Numbered from the stretch's first letter, positions 1 through 6,784 are shown. The stretch is 7,012 nucleotides of DNA from Gammaproteobacteria bacterium (GCA_023380515.1 JAMCRH010000235.1:1-7012); one strand, 5' to 3'. Notes: a model not told the origin generated them from the letters alone. A program made the numbers and translations.

Positions 1-635
1 TCACCGCTGAGTCAGAACATGGTGATGACGAAGCCAGCGTAAAAGCAGCGCGTGAAGACGCCATTGCCCTTGCCACTCGCGTTTTAGATGCGTATTCGGA
101 GCAGGTACAAGCGCTGTGGCTCAGCACGATGGCCACCAAGATCGGTCTTGAACAAGCCCAAGCTGAGGACGACGAACTGATTCAAGATTTTCTCGTCGTA
201 TTGCAAACGCATGAAGTCGACTACACCCAAGCGTTCTGGCAACTTGCCAATGAACTGAGCGAAAGAGCTGGGGCATCTCTACAAGGGGAGTCTGCATTAG
301 TCGACCCAACCGCGCCAGCCGCCAGCCTCTTTACCCAGCCGGAAGATTACCTCGCTTGGCGCCAACGCTGGCTACAACGACTCAACGAGAACCAACGTTC
401 AGTCAAGGACACCATCGATGCCATGCGCAGCGTGAATCCCGCGCTCATTCCACGCAACCACCGTATTGCCGAAGCGATTACCGAAGTTGAGGAAAGCGGC
501 AGCCTGAAACGTTTCTATACCCTGCTAAATGCGTGGAAAACACCGTATAACATGCCCACCAGCGAGCTTGAACTTGAGCTCTATCAGGCGCCATCCAAAG
601 CAGAGGAAGTACAACGAACCTTTTGTGGGACTTAA
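1..635 (+). CDS. selO: Protein adenylyltransferase SelO (YdiU family), 3' part only
   Basis: The reading frame is open from the window edge (first whole codon at base 3) to TAA at 633-635, giving 210 residues. SelO family members are pseudokinase-fold enzymes that transfer AMP to Ser/Thr/Tyr of target proteins and are linked to redox stress. The bacterial protein is about 480 residues, so the kinase-like core lies upstream of the window. What is visible is the family's helical C-terminal part: a KIGL segment, a DYTQAFWQL segment, the W-rich WRQRWLQRL stretch, an MRSVNPALIPRN segment (resembling the family NP...RN motif) and the tail RTFCGT. The Cys is third from the end, the position of the redox-active Cys/Sec in SelO proteins. 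The ATG at 129 is internal and should not be taken as the start. The gene converges on the response regulator, with 51 bp between the stop codons. Family assignment is by recalled motifs. Confidence 0.85.
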   Translation, partial: TAESEHGDDEASVKAAREDAIALATRVLDAYSEQVQALWLSTMATKIGLEQAQAEDDELIQDFLVVLQTHEVDYTQAFWQLANELSERAGASLQGESALVDPTAPAASLFTQPEDYLAWRQRWLQRLNENQRSVKDTIDAMRSVNPALIPRNHRIAEAITEVEESGSLKRFYTLLNAWKTPYNMPTSELELELYQAPSKAEEVQRTFCGT

Positions 636-663
636 AGGTGAATAATTAAAGGACTTGCCAAGA

Positions 664-679
664 GCCGCCTTTGCGCGGC
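664..679. terminator. Small GC hairpin between convergent genes (weak terminator candidate)
   Basis: GCCGC and GCGGC form a perfect 5-bp stem around a 6-nt loop, in the 51-bp gap between the selO stop and the stop of the minus-strand regulator. Neither strand has a real U-run after it (CCGATAATT on plus, TCTTGG on minus), so it is at best a weak or Rho-assisted end signal serving both genes. A perfect 12-bp palindrome, CGATAATTATCG (681-692), adjoins it and overlaps the regulator's stop codon. Confidence 0.3.
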
Positions 680-686
680 CCGATAA

Positions 687-1346
687 TTATCGATCACCTT
701 CACTTTCAGGCGGTGAAAGCTGCAGGCGTTCGGCTAACAGTACCGCTTGGGTGCGGCTGTACACGTCAAGTTTTCGGAAAATAGCCGTCATGTGAGCCTT
801 CACCGTCGCTTCAGTAATACCAAGTTGATAGGCAATTTGCTTATTCAGTAAGCCTTCGTGGACGTAATACAGCACCCGATATTGTTGTGGGGTTAAATCG
901 GCAACTTTCTCGGCGAGCTCTTTGTCCTCTTGGCTAACATCGATAATTTGCTCAGCCATGCCCTCTGGCAACCATTCATCGCCATCGAGAATCGCCGCAA
1001 TCGCATTGGCGATATCGGCCGATGAGAGTGATTTTGGAATAAAACCGAGCGCACCGAAGCCCATGCAGCGTGAAATCACCTGCAAGTCTTCCGACCCAGA
1101 AATCACTGCTACCGGTAACAATGGATAGTCGTTGCGAATGCGGATTAAGCCATAAAGGTCGCCAGCGCCGGGCATATGTAAGTCGAGCAACAACAAGTCT
1201 ATGTCGTCGTCTTGGCTTAAAGCGTCAAGAGTCGAGTCGAGGGTATCGGCCTCGCGAATATCGAGGTCGGCAAAATGATTCGCGAGGGCCCCCTGCAGGG
1301 CCTCGCGAAATAATGGATGATCATCAGCAATTAGTAATCGGGTCAT
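687..1346 (-). CDS. LuxR/NarL-type response regulator, probable CrbR/ErdR-like acetate regulator
   Basis: The 219-residue protein is the usual length for a NarL/FixJ-type regulator. The receiver domain (about 2-125) has the acidic pair D8/D9, phosphoacceptor D55 in LLLLDLHMPG, switch Ser83 in VISGS and the conserved Lys105 in IPKS. The C-terminal LuxR-type helix-turn-helix (about 149-210) shows LTPQQYRVL, NKQIAYQLGI, TVKAHM and IFRKLDV. It would be a DNA-binding activator or repressor phosphorylated by a partner histidine kinase that is not in this window. It lies 40 bp downstream of acs on the same strand. In Vibrio and Pseudomonas, CrbR/ErdR regulators of this subfamily activate acs, so the role here is inferred from subfamily resemblance plus context. 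I see no good Shine-Dalgarno before the ATG (AAAAAGTGCT), so expression may be low. The receiver and HTH assignment is secure; the name is not. Confidence 0.9.
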   Translation of the reverse strand: MTRLLIADDHPLFREALQGALANHFADLDIREADTLDSTLDALSQDDDIDLLLLDLHMPGAGDLYGLIRIRNDYPLLPVAVISGSEDLQVISRCMGFGALGFIPKSLSSADIANAIAAILDGDEWLPEGMAEQIIDVSQEDKELAEKVADLTPQQYRVLYYVHEGLLNKQIAYQLGITEATVKAHMTAIFRKLDVYSRTQAVLLAERLQLSPPESEGDR

Positions 1347-1358
1347 AGCACTTTTTGT

Positions 1359-1381
1359 GGAAGCGCTACGTGGTCGCTTCC
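1359..1381 (-). other. Intercistronic hairpin between acs and the response regulator
   Basis: A perfect 7-bp inverted repeat (GGAAGCG / CGCTTCC, 9-nt loop) fills most of the 40-bp gap between acs and the regulator. On the minus-strand transcript the hairpin is followed by ACAAAAAG, not a U-run, so it does not look like an intrinsic terminator. It could stabilise the acs mRNA 3' end, set unequal expression of the two genes, or pause polymerase. The stem is seen directly; the function is inference. Confidence 0.5.
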
Positions 1382-1386
1382 TATCC

Positions 1387-3330
1387 TTAGCGGTTTAATC
1401 GATTCTCAATTAACGAATCTACCACACTCGGATCGGCGAGCGTAGAGGTATCACCCAAATTACTGTACTCATTGCTGGCAATTTTGCGCAGGATACGACG
1501 CATAATCTTACCAGAGCGAGTTTTCGGTAGGCCTGGAGCCCACTGAATATGGTCTGGTGTCGCAATCGGGCTAAGCTCTTTACGAACCCACTGCACTAAT
1601 GTTTTGCGCAGCTCGTCATTCGCTTCAACGCCATCGACCACAGTCACATAAACATAAATACCTTGGCCTTTCAGATCATGCGGGTAACCGACTACGGCGG
1701 CTTCCGCAACTGCTTCATGAGCAACCAATGCGCTTTCAATTTCCGCGGTACCTAAACGGTGTCCGGACACGTTGAGTACATCATCGACTCGACCGGTAAT
1801 CCAGAAATGACCATCTTCATCAACACGTGCGCCGTCACCGGTGAAATACACGTTCTTGTAGGTGCTGAAGTAGGTCTGTTCAAAGCGCTCATGGTCGTTC
1901 CATAACGTTCGTGCCTGACCTGGCCATGAGTCTTCGATAATCAAGTTGCCTTCCGTCGCGCCAGCAAGCTTTTTGCCCTCGTTATCGACTAACGCCGGCT
2001 TCACTCCGAAGAACGGTAACATTGCCGAACCTGGCTTCATATCGGTTGCCGCCGGGAACGGTGCAATCAAAATACCGCCTGTTTCAGTTTGCCACCAGGT
2101 ATCGACAATCGGGCATTTGCTGTTACCGATAACCTTGTAATACCACTCCCACGCTTCTGGGTTAATTGGCTCACCAACCGAGCCCATAATCCGCAGCGAG
2201 TCGCGTTTACTACCTTTCGCTGCAGCATCACCTTTGGCCATCAAGGCACGAATCGCAGTCGGTGCGGTATACAGGATATTCACTTGATGTTTGTCGACCA
2301 CCTTACCAATACGCGATACGTCCGGATACGTTGGCACACCTTCAAACATCAGCGTGGTCGTACCGTTTGCGAGCGGGCCGTAAACAATATAACTGTGACC
2401 GGTAATCCAACCCACATCGGCCGCACACCAGTAGACGTCGTCTTCTTTAATATCGAAAACATATTCGTGCGTCATTGACGCATACACCATATAACCACCG
2501 GTGGTATGCACGACGCCTTTCGGCTTGCCGGTTGAGCCTGAGGTATAGAGAATAAATAGCGGATCTTCGGCTTGCATCACTTCCGGTGGGCAGTCGGCGT
2601 CACAATCGCCAATGAGTTCATGCCACCAAACATCACGGCCATCCTGCATGTCAAAGTCAACGTCGGTGTGCTTCAAAACCACCACGTGTTCAATCGTTGG
2701 GCAGGCGTCACCACTTAAGGCTTCGTCGACGTTTGGCTTCAACGCAACGCCTTTACCGCCACGACGGCCTTCGTTTGAGGTGATAATCACTTTCGCACCA
2801 CAGTCATTCACTCGGTCTGCAATCGCGTGCGGCGAGAAGCCAGCAAAAATCACCGAATGCACCGCACCTAAGCGGGCGCAAGCAAGCATGGCATAGGCCG
2901 CTTCGGGTACCATCGGCATATAAATAGCGACGCGGTCGCCTTTCTTCACACCGAGTTTCTTCAGACCGTTAGCAAAACGCGCCACTTCTTCATGGAGTTC
3001 ACGGAAAGTAATGTGCTTTTGCACATCGACTTCGTCACCTTCCCAAATGATCGCGGTCTTGTCGCCGCGCTCACTCAAGTGACGATCAACACAGTTGTAG
3101 CAAGCGTTTAGGGTGCCGTCGGCATACCACTGAATGTCTAGCTCGCCTGGCGCAAAATTAGTTTTTTTAACTTGGCTATAAGGGCTGAACCAGCTAATGC
3201 GCTTACCTTCTTCTGCCCAAAACGCTTCTGGGTCAGCAATCGACTGCTGATACTTCTCCGCATAAGTTTGCGGATTCAGCCGTGCAGACGCTTTCACTGC
3301 TTCAGGCATTGGATAACTCAGTGCTGACAT
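1387..3330 (-). CDS. acs: Acetyl-CoA synthetase (AMP-forming, EC 6.2.1.1)
   Basis: This cytoplasmic enzyme activates acetate with ATP and CoA to acetyl-CoA, AMP and PPi, the high-affinity acetate assimilation route. Its 647 residues match the family's usual length (about 650). Visible elements, in order: N-terminal acetyl-CoA synthetase region (about 25-85); nucleotide-binding loop [11 protein letters not shown] (262-272); [10 protein letters not shown] (410-419) with the Trp that limits the acyl pocket to acetate; [11 protein letters not shown] (497-507); the hinge [13 protein letters not shown] (513-525); and the C-terminal domain ending in [12 protein letters not shown], where Lys608 matches the lysine known in Salmonella Acs to be inactivated by acetylation. 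All signatures are intact. The ATG has an excellent Shine-Dalgarno, AGGAGG, 8 nt upstream (3339-3344). It is divergent from the porin and followed by the response regulator; a dyad about 60 bp upstream is a likely activator site. Confidence 0.97.
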   Translation of the reverse strand: MSALSYPMPEAVKASARLNPQTYAEKYQQSIADPEAFWAEEGKRISWFSPYSQVKKTNFAPGELDIQWYADGTLNACYNCVDRHLSERGDKTAIIWEGDEVDVQKHITFRELHEEVARFANGLKKLGVKKGDRVAIYMPMVPEAAYAMLACARLGAVHSVIFAGFSPHAIADRVNDCGAKVIITSNEGRRGGKGVALKPNVDEALSGDACPTIEHVVVLKHTDVDFDMQDGRDVWWHELIGDCDADCPPEVMQAEDPLFILYTSGSTGKPKGVVHTTGGYMVYASMTHEYVFDIKEDDVYWCAADVGWITGHSYIVYGPLANGTTTLMFEGVPTYPDVSRIGKVVDKHQVNILYTAPTAIRALMAKGDAAAKGSKRDSLRIMGSVGEPINPEAWEWYYKVIGNSKCPIVDTWWQTETGGILIAPFPAATDMKPGSAMLPFFGVKPALVDNEGKKLAGATEGNLIIEDSWPGQARTLWNDHERFEQTYFSTYKNVYFTGDGARVDEDGHFWITGRVDDVLNVSGHRLGTAEIESALVAHEAVAEAAVVGYPHDLKGQGIYVYVTVVDGVEANDELRKTLVQWVRKELSPIATPDHIQWAPGLPKTRSGKIMRRILRKIASNEYSNLGDTSTLADPSVVDSLIENRLNR

Positions 3331-3360
3331 ATTTCATTCCTCCTAAATTTTATAGCCCCA

Positions 3361-3389
3361 TTTGTACTGATTTCGCTGGCTGAAACCTA
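3361..3389 (-). promoter_or_regulatory. Candidate acs promoter
   Basis: Read on the minus strand, TACAAA (3366-3361) is a -10-like hexamer and TAGGTT (3389-3384) a weak -35-like hexamer, 17 bp apart. Initiation would fall near 3354, leaving about 24 nt of leader that includes the Shine-Dalgarno. A closer TATAAA (3354-3349) is a better -10 by sequence but would put the start inside the Shine-Dalgarno. The poor -35 suits an activator-dependent promoter, and the dyad at 3391-3404 would be centred near -43. Assigned by eye. Confidence 0.35.
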
Positions 3390-3390
3390 T

Positions 3391-3404
3391 TAGACCATAG
3401 TCTA
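3391..3404. promoter_or_regulatory. Dyad TAGAC-N4-GTCTA, candidate response-regulator operator
   Basis: TAGACCATAGTCTA is a perfect inverted repeat with 5-bp arms and a 4-bp centre. It lies between acs and the porin, 60 bp from the acs ATG and 112 bp from the porin ATG. Its size suits a dimer of a NarL/LuxR-type regulator such as the one encoded two genes away. It abuts the candidate acs -35 on one side and a TTGACC (-35-like) hexamer at 3407-3412 facing the porin on the other. A conserved motif for CrbR upstream of acs has been described in Pseudomonas, but I do not recall its exact consensus, so no match is claimed. Confidence 0.5.
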
Positions 3405-3406
3405 GA

Positions 3407-3412
3407 TTGACC
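3407..3412 (+). promoter_or_regulatory. TTGACC, -35-like element facing the porin
   Basis: TTGACC differs from the sigma70 -35 consensus in one base and starts 2 bp after the dyad. I see no good -10 at 16-18 bp (AATGCT at 17 bp matches only three of six positions), so the porin promoter may be activator-dependent or lie elsewhere in 3413-3500. Confidence 0.25.
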
Positions 3413-3516
3413 CATTGCGCATCTTCCCGAATGCTTAAAAGCACGCACAAACAGCAGTAGCTGTGCACTCAAGGCCAGTTCAGAGCCGTTAATGAATACA
3501 TGATGAGGAAGCTGAC

Positions 3517-4677
3517 ATGCAAGGTTTTAACAAAGCGCTGACCGCAACCGCAGTCGCCGCAGCAATCAGCGCTGGTAGCTTAGTCACGATTGCGAACGCA
3601 AGTGCTGAAACTGAATTTAGTTACGGTGGTTACATCAAGCTCGACGCCATGATCACCCGCACAGACAGTGGCTCTTTGCCATCTGGCAGTATCGGTCGGG
3701 ACTTCTACATTCCAGGCTTAACCCCCATTGGTGGCGACAGTAATACTTACACAGACTTCCATGCTCGGGATACTCGTTTCTACTTCCGTGCCAACCAAAC
3801 GTTGGAGAACGGTGAGACCATTTCAGGCTATGTTGAGTTCGATTTTCTCGGCACCCCAGGTGGCGACAAACGCGTAACCAACTCCTATTCACCACGGGTT
3901 CGTCACGCCTATATTCAGTATAAAAATTGGCTTGCAGGTCAGTTCTGGAGTAACTTCCAAGACACCGCAATCATCCCTGAAGCCGTTGATTTTGTTGGTG
4001 CGCCAGACGGGATTGTCTTTAACCGTCAACCACAAATTCGGTACAGCAATAATGGCTTCTCCGTGTCCGTTGAAGCACCAGAAACCACAGTAACACCGAA
4101 CCTCGGTGGTACTGCTCGGGTAACGACCGGTGACACAGCAATGCCAGATTTGACCGCTCGCTACCAAAACAAAGTCGACAATATTCATTACAGTGTCGCC
4201 GGTATTTACCGTCGCCTTGAATACCGTCAGGACGGTGTCGACAGCACCGAAACCGGCTGGGGCGTGAACTTAACCACCAAAATTGACATCGGCCCACATG
4301 ATATTCGTGCAGGCTTTGTCCATGGCGAAGGTATCGGTCGCTATGTTGGTATTAACTCGGTGAACGACGCTGTTGTCAATGAGGCTCTCAACTTGGACGC
4401 GCTCGGTTACACCGGGGTGACGCTGGCGTACCGTCATGTTTGGAGCGAACAGTACCGCACGAACCTGATTTTTGCGCGCGGCCGCTTTGAAGATAAACGC
4501 GAACTAACTGGCTTGAATGCCAATGACCACACGCAACGCATTGCTGCCAACCTCATGTATCAAGCCAATGAGCGCATGGTTGTCGGTTTCGAAGTTAGCC
4601 GTGCAACCCGTGAATTACTTTCGGGTCAAGACGGTAACCTCGACCGCATTCAGGTGAGTGTGCAGTACGCATTCTAA
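3517..4677 (+). CDS. DcaP-type outer-membrane porin
   Basis: The 386-residue protein has a Sec signal peptide: a polar start with Lys6, an Ala-rich hydrophobic stretch, and probable cleavage after ANASA (residue 30, before ETEF). The mature part looks like a beta-barrel: alternating strands rich in Tyr/Phe/Gly/Asn, an opening YGGYIKLDAMI strand, the segments RHAYIQYKNWLAGQFWSNFQD and RQPQIRYSNNGFSVSVEAPE, and a C-terminal Phe (VQYAF) used for Bam-dependent insertion. These segments resemble DcaP-family trimeric porins, which in Acinetobacter pass dicarboxylates and related small anions. Substrate here is unknown; the divergent position to acs raises the possibility of small organic-acid uptake (inference). 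The start is supported by GAGGA at 3505-3509, 7 nt before the ATG. The gene stands alone and is closed by a strong terminator. Confidence 0.85.
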   Translation: MQGFNKALTATAVAAAISAGSLVTIANASAETEFSYGGYIKLDAMITRTDSGSLPSGSIGRDFYIPGLTPIGGDSNTYTDFHARDTRFYFRANQTLENGETISGYVEFDFLGTPGGDKRVTNSYSPRVRHAYIQYKNWLAGQFWSNFQDTAIIPEAVDFVGAPDGIVFNRQPQIRYSNNGFSVSVEAPETTVTPNLGGTARVTTGDTAMPDLTARYQNKVDNIHYSVAGIYRRLEYRQDGVDSTETGWGVNLTTKIDIGPHDIRAGFVHGEGIGRYVGINSVNDAVVNEALNLDALGYTGVTLAYRHVWSEQYRTNLIFARGRFEDKRELTGLNANDHTQRIAANLMYQANERMVVGFEVSRATRELLSGQDGNLDRIQVSVQYAF

Positions 4678-4700
4678 GCGCACGCACAGCAAGATAGCTG

Positions 4701-4708
4701 CCCCCCCC
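4701..4708. repeat. Eight-C homopolymer tract
   Basis: A run of eight C bases begins 24 bases after the porin stop codon, outside any gene. Such runs are prone to length variation and to sequencing error. At this position no reading frame is affected. Confidence 0.6.
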
Positions 4709-4718
4709 AAGGAAAATT

Positions 4719-4727
4719 TGTTACACT
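4719..4727 (+). promoter_or_regulatory. Candidate extended -10 promoter for smrA
   Basis: TGTTACACT fits the extended -10 form TGn followed by a TATAAT-like hexamer (TACACT, four of six). No -35 is evident (TGCCCC at 17 bp). Initiation would fall near 4734, inside the 5' arm of the terminator hairpin, so a transcript starting here could not form the full stem and would leave the downstream ribosome site free. Assigned by eye. Confidence 0.35.
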
Positions 4728-4768
4728 CCGACGTTCAGTTTGCAGTTAATGAACGTCGGAGTTTTTTT
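4725..4768 (+). terminator. Strong Rho-independent terminator of the porin gene
   Basis: ACTCCGACGTTC (4725-4736) and GAACGTCGGAGT (4751-4762) form a perfect 12-bp stem around a 14-nt loop, followed by a run of seven T (4762-4768). This is a textbook intrinsic terminator 47 bp after the porin stop. The 3' arm also contains the GGAG that serves as ribosome site for an ATG at 4769, so terminator and downstream translation start overlap. Confidence 0.92.
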
Positions 4769-4771
4769 ATG
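4758..4771 (+). promoter_or_regulatory. Ribosome site GGAG-N7-ATG, probable ancestral start of smrA
   Basis: GGAG (4758-4761), a spacer of seven T and ATG (4769-4771) make an ideal translation start. Its frame stops after 12 codons (TAG at 4805-4807), and it is one base out of register with the smrA frame. The ATG at 4825 has only a weak, close AAGAG before it. This suggests that 4769 was, or is, the real start and that a base is missing between here and about 4797. Confidence 0.5.
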
Positions 4772-4824
4772 GTGAGTCAAATTCGAACGACAAAAATGAC
4801 GAGTTAGCGCTGTTTCAAGAGCTC
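4769..4824 (+). pseudogene. smrA: Frame-shifted N-terminal segment of smrA
   Basis: Upstream of ATG 4825 the smrA frame continues open back to TGA at 4750-4752 and encodes SNSNDKNDELALFQEL, leading into MQDVKPL. As I recall it, E. coli YdaL/SmrA begins with a similar acidic stretch, DDKSLFLDAMEDVQPL, so this segment looks like genuine protein. It has no in-frame ATG, GTG or TTG; only CTG at 4810. One extra base, for example a third G at 4771-4772, would join ATG 4769 to it and give a start of MGESNSNDKNDELALF. It may be a true frameshift, a sequencing error or a non-standard start. Confidence 0.5.
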
Positions 4825-5370
4825 ATGCAGGACGTCAAACCGCTAACAAAACCCGACACCGTCGCCGTCGAACGCAGTGCCTTAAGTGCCGAACAACAAG
4901 CCGCCCGACGCGCCGCCGCCATGGCCGAGGCCGAAGCGGAAGAAGCCGCAGCCTTGAGCGAGCAAGTGCGTGATTGGATACTACCGAACGACCCCATTGA
5001 ATGGCGCCTCGACGGCATTCAAGACGGTGTATTTCGCCAACTCAAGCGCGGCCAATACGAACCTCAAGCGACGTTAAACTTGAATAATATGCGAGTGAGC
5101 GAAGCTCGGGTTGAAATCACTCGGTTTATCAAGGATTGTTACCGCACTGGGGTACGCACGGCTTTGGTTATTCATGGTATTGGCTTAAAAAGCCAACCCC
5201 GTCCGGGCTTATTAAAAAGCTTAGTCAACCAATGGCTGCCAGACATTGAAAACGTTTTAGCCTTTCACACGGCACAAAAATATCACGGTGGCATGGGCGC
5301 AACCTATGTCATGATTCGGAAAAATCAAAGTGTTAAACTAGCGACCAAAGAACAAAATCGGAAACGGTAA
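4825..5370 (+). CDS. smrA: Smr-domain nuclease SmrA (YdaL family)
   Basis: The 181 residues from this ATG contain an Ala/Glu-rich, probably helical or coiled-coil segment (about 20-48, unusually Ala-rich), a linker resembling SmrA (WILPNDPIEWRLDGIQDGVFRQLKRG in two parts, about 51-76), then the C-terminal Smr domain (about 81-166): LNLNNM at 84-89 in place of the LDLHG motif, as in other SmrA proteins, VIHGIG at 115-120 and HGGMGATYVMIRK at 154-166. Smr domains related to the MutS2 C-terminus act as nicking nucleases; the cellular role of SmrA is poorly defined. The stated start drops about 15 residues that look conserved, so the real N-terminus is probably upstream and frame-shifted. The Smr domain itself is unaffected. 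The phosphatase gene follows 46 bp downstream and is probably co-transcribed. Confidence 0.88.
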   Translation: MQDVKPLTKPDTVAVERSALSAEQQAARRAAAMAEAEAEEAAALSEQVRDWILPNDPIEWRLDGIQDGVFRQLKRGQYEPQATLNLNNMRVSEARVEITRFIKDCYRTGVRTALVIHGIGLKSQPRPGLLKSLVNQWLPDIENVLAFHTAQKYHGGMGATYVMIRKNQSVKLATKEQNRKR

Positions 5371-5416
5371 AGCACACGCCCATCGGCTGCTGCAGTCAGT
5401 AAAACAGGAACACACT

Positions 5417-6781
5417 ATGCGTATTTGGCAAAAAATAACTCATTTTTCACTCATTGCTGTTTTGGCAACCTCACTCAGTGCTTGGGCCCCAAGCGCTTAT
5501 GCGGATGACAGCAACACCGAGCAGCCGCAGCGAATTATTCTCGTTATCGCAGACGGCATGGGCTTTCCTTATTTGACCGCTTATCGTTACTTTAAAGACG
5601 GGCGCAATTACACCCGTGCTAGCGATATTGACCCAACAATTTTTGACCAATACCTAGTTGGCGCGGCTAGCACCTATCCGGCCGACGACACGCTGGTAAC
5701 CGACTCTGCTGCCAGTGCTACAGCACTTGCCACCGGGATTAAAACTTACAACGGTGCCATTTCAGTTGACGCCGACGGTAATCCGCTCAAAACCATGATG
5801 CAAATTAGTCGTGAAAACGGCTGGTTAACTGGTGCCATTGCGACCACGCGCGTGACGCACGCAACGCCCGCCTCATTTTACACGCACGTTTCGTCGCGCC
5901 GGATGGAAGATGAAATTGCCGACCAATTCGCAACCTTAGACGAAAACGGCCAGCCGGTTTTCGACTTATTGCTTGGTAGTGGCCGTAAGCATTTTGTGCG
6001 GACAGACGAAGACGGCAATGAAATTAATCATTTAACTACGCTAACCAACGCTGGCGTGCGTGTTGTATCAACTTATGAAGAGCTTCATGCGCAGCAGCGC
6101 CTACCGGTTCTGGGCTTGTTCTTCGACGACGCTTTTCCCTACGTGATTGACGATGAAATGCGTTTAGAGCAACTCGCACGCCACGGCTTACGTTTGCTCG
6201 ACAATACAGAACAACCTTACGTGGTGATGATTGAAGCTTCGATGGTTGATTGGTGTGGTCACGCCAATGACATCGCTTGCGCCATGCGCGAAATGGAAGA
6301 GCTTGACCATTTAATGCAGTTTTTAGAAACCTATGCCAATGAAAACCCAGGCACGCAGGTGCTACTCACCGCAGACCATTCAACTGGCGGTTTAACTCTA
6401 GGTGCCGACGGCAACTATCAATGGCGTGCAGCTGACGTTGCTCGCATTGGTCGCGGTTTGCGCACTATGGCTGAAGACATGACAAGCATGCCGTTTATCG
6501 ACTGGGAAGCCTATGTGGAGCAATACTTGCCATTCCCACTGACAGTCGATCAGCAAAACGCTCTCCAAACCGTTGCGCAAGACACTGGCTCGCGCCATCG
6601 CCAACGCATTCAAGATGTTCTCATTGATATCGTCCGCTACCACACCAGCACCGGCTGGACCACTGGCGGTCACACTGGCGAAGATGTCCCTGTCATCGCC
6701 ATCGGCCCTTGGAGCGAGAACTTCCGGGGCTTCCAAGACCAAACCGATATCGCCGACACCATCATTAACTGGCTTCAGTAA
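5417..6781 (+). CDS. Secreted alkaline phosphatase, PhoA family
   Basis: The 454-residue precursor has a Sec signal peptide (MRIWQK, hydrophobic core, probable cleavage after AYA at residue 29), so it acts in the periplasm or outside, releasing phosphate from monoesters. The metal and catalytic set of the alkaline phosphatase superfamily is complete: D46 in ADGMG, nucleophile S97 in TDSAASATALATG, T150 in THATPASF, E273 with D278 and H282 in IEASMVDWCGHAND, D320/H321 in LLTADHSTGG, and H419 in WTTGGHTGED. Length is typical of bacterial PhoA. Only two cysteines (C280, C288) are present in the mature part, unlike E. coli PhoA with two disulfides; the Cys280 position by the metal site is slightly unusual. 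AGGA at 5406-5409, 7 nt before ATG, supports the start. I see no Pho box in the 46-bp gap after smrA, so phosphate control is not supported by this sequence. Confidence 0.93.
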   Translation: MRIWQKITHFSLIAVLATSLSAWAPSAYADDSNTEQPQRIILVIADGMGFPYLTAYRYFKDGRNYTRASDIDPTIFDQYLVGAASTYPADDTLVTDSAASATALATGIKTYNGAISVDADGNPLKTMMQISRENGWLTGAIATTRVTHATPASFYTHVSSRRMEDEIADQFATLDENGQPVFDLLLGSGRKHFVRTDEDGNEINHLTTLTNAGVRVVSTYEELHAQQRLPVLGLFFDDAFPYVIDDEMRLEQLARHGLRLLDNTEQPYVVMIEASMVDWCGHANDIACAMREMEELDHLMQFLETYANENPGTQVLLTADHSTGGLTLGADGNYQWRAADVARIGRGLRTMAEDMTSMPFIDWEAYVEQYLPFPLTVDQQNALQTVAQDTGSRHRQRIQDVLIDIVRYHTSTGWTTGGHTGEDVPVIAIGPWSENFRGFQDQTDIADTIINWLQ

Positions 6782-6784
6782 CGA

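Noticed and set aside
129..131. ATG as start of a 168-residue gene
   Set aside because: The same frame is open and SelO-like all the way to the window edge, so this is an internal Met.
681..692. CGATAATTATCG as an operator
   Set aside because: It is a perfect palindrome, but it lies between convergent stop codons and overlaps the regulator's stop, so a promoter-control role is unlikely.
922..1348. Plus-strand open frames opposite the response regulator
   Set aside because: Antisense to an intact receiver-HTH gene; the low-complexity basic translation has no domain.
2089..2478. Long open frame on the plus strand opposite acs
   Set aside because: It lies wholly antisense to the well-supported acs gene, shows no recognisable protein features and has no ribosome site worth noting. 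The same applies to the open stretches at 1946-2140 and 2612-2896.
3349..3354. TATAAA as the acs -10
   Set aside because: Transcription would start within the AGGAGG ribosome site, and no -35 is suitably placed; the upstream TACAAA fits better.
3653..4297. Open frames on the minus strand opposite the porin
   Set aside because: They are Cys/Trp/Arg-rich translations typical of the reverse complement of a real gene, overlapping a porin with signal peptide and C-terminal Phe.
5371..5416. Pho box or separate promoter before the phosphatase
   Set aside because: The 46-bp gap has no repeated CTGTCA-like halves and no clear -10/-35; co-transcription with smrA is simpler.
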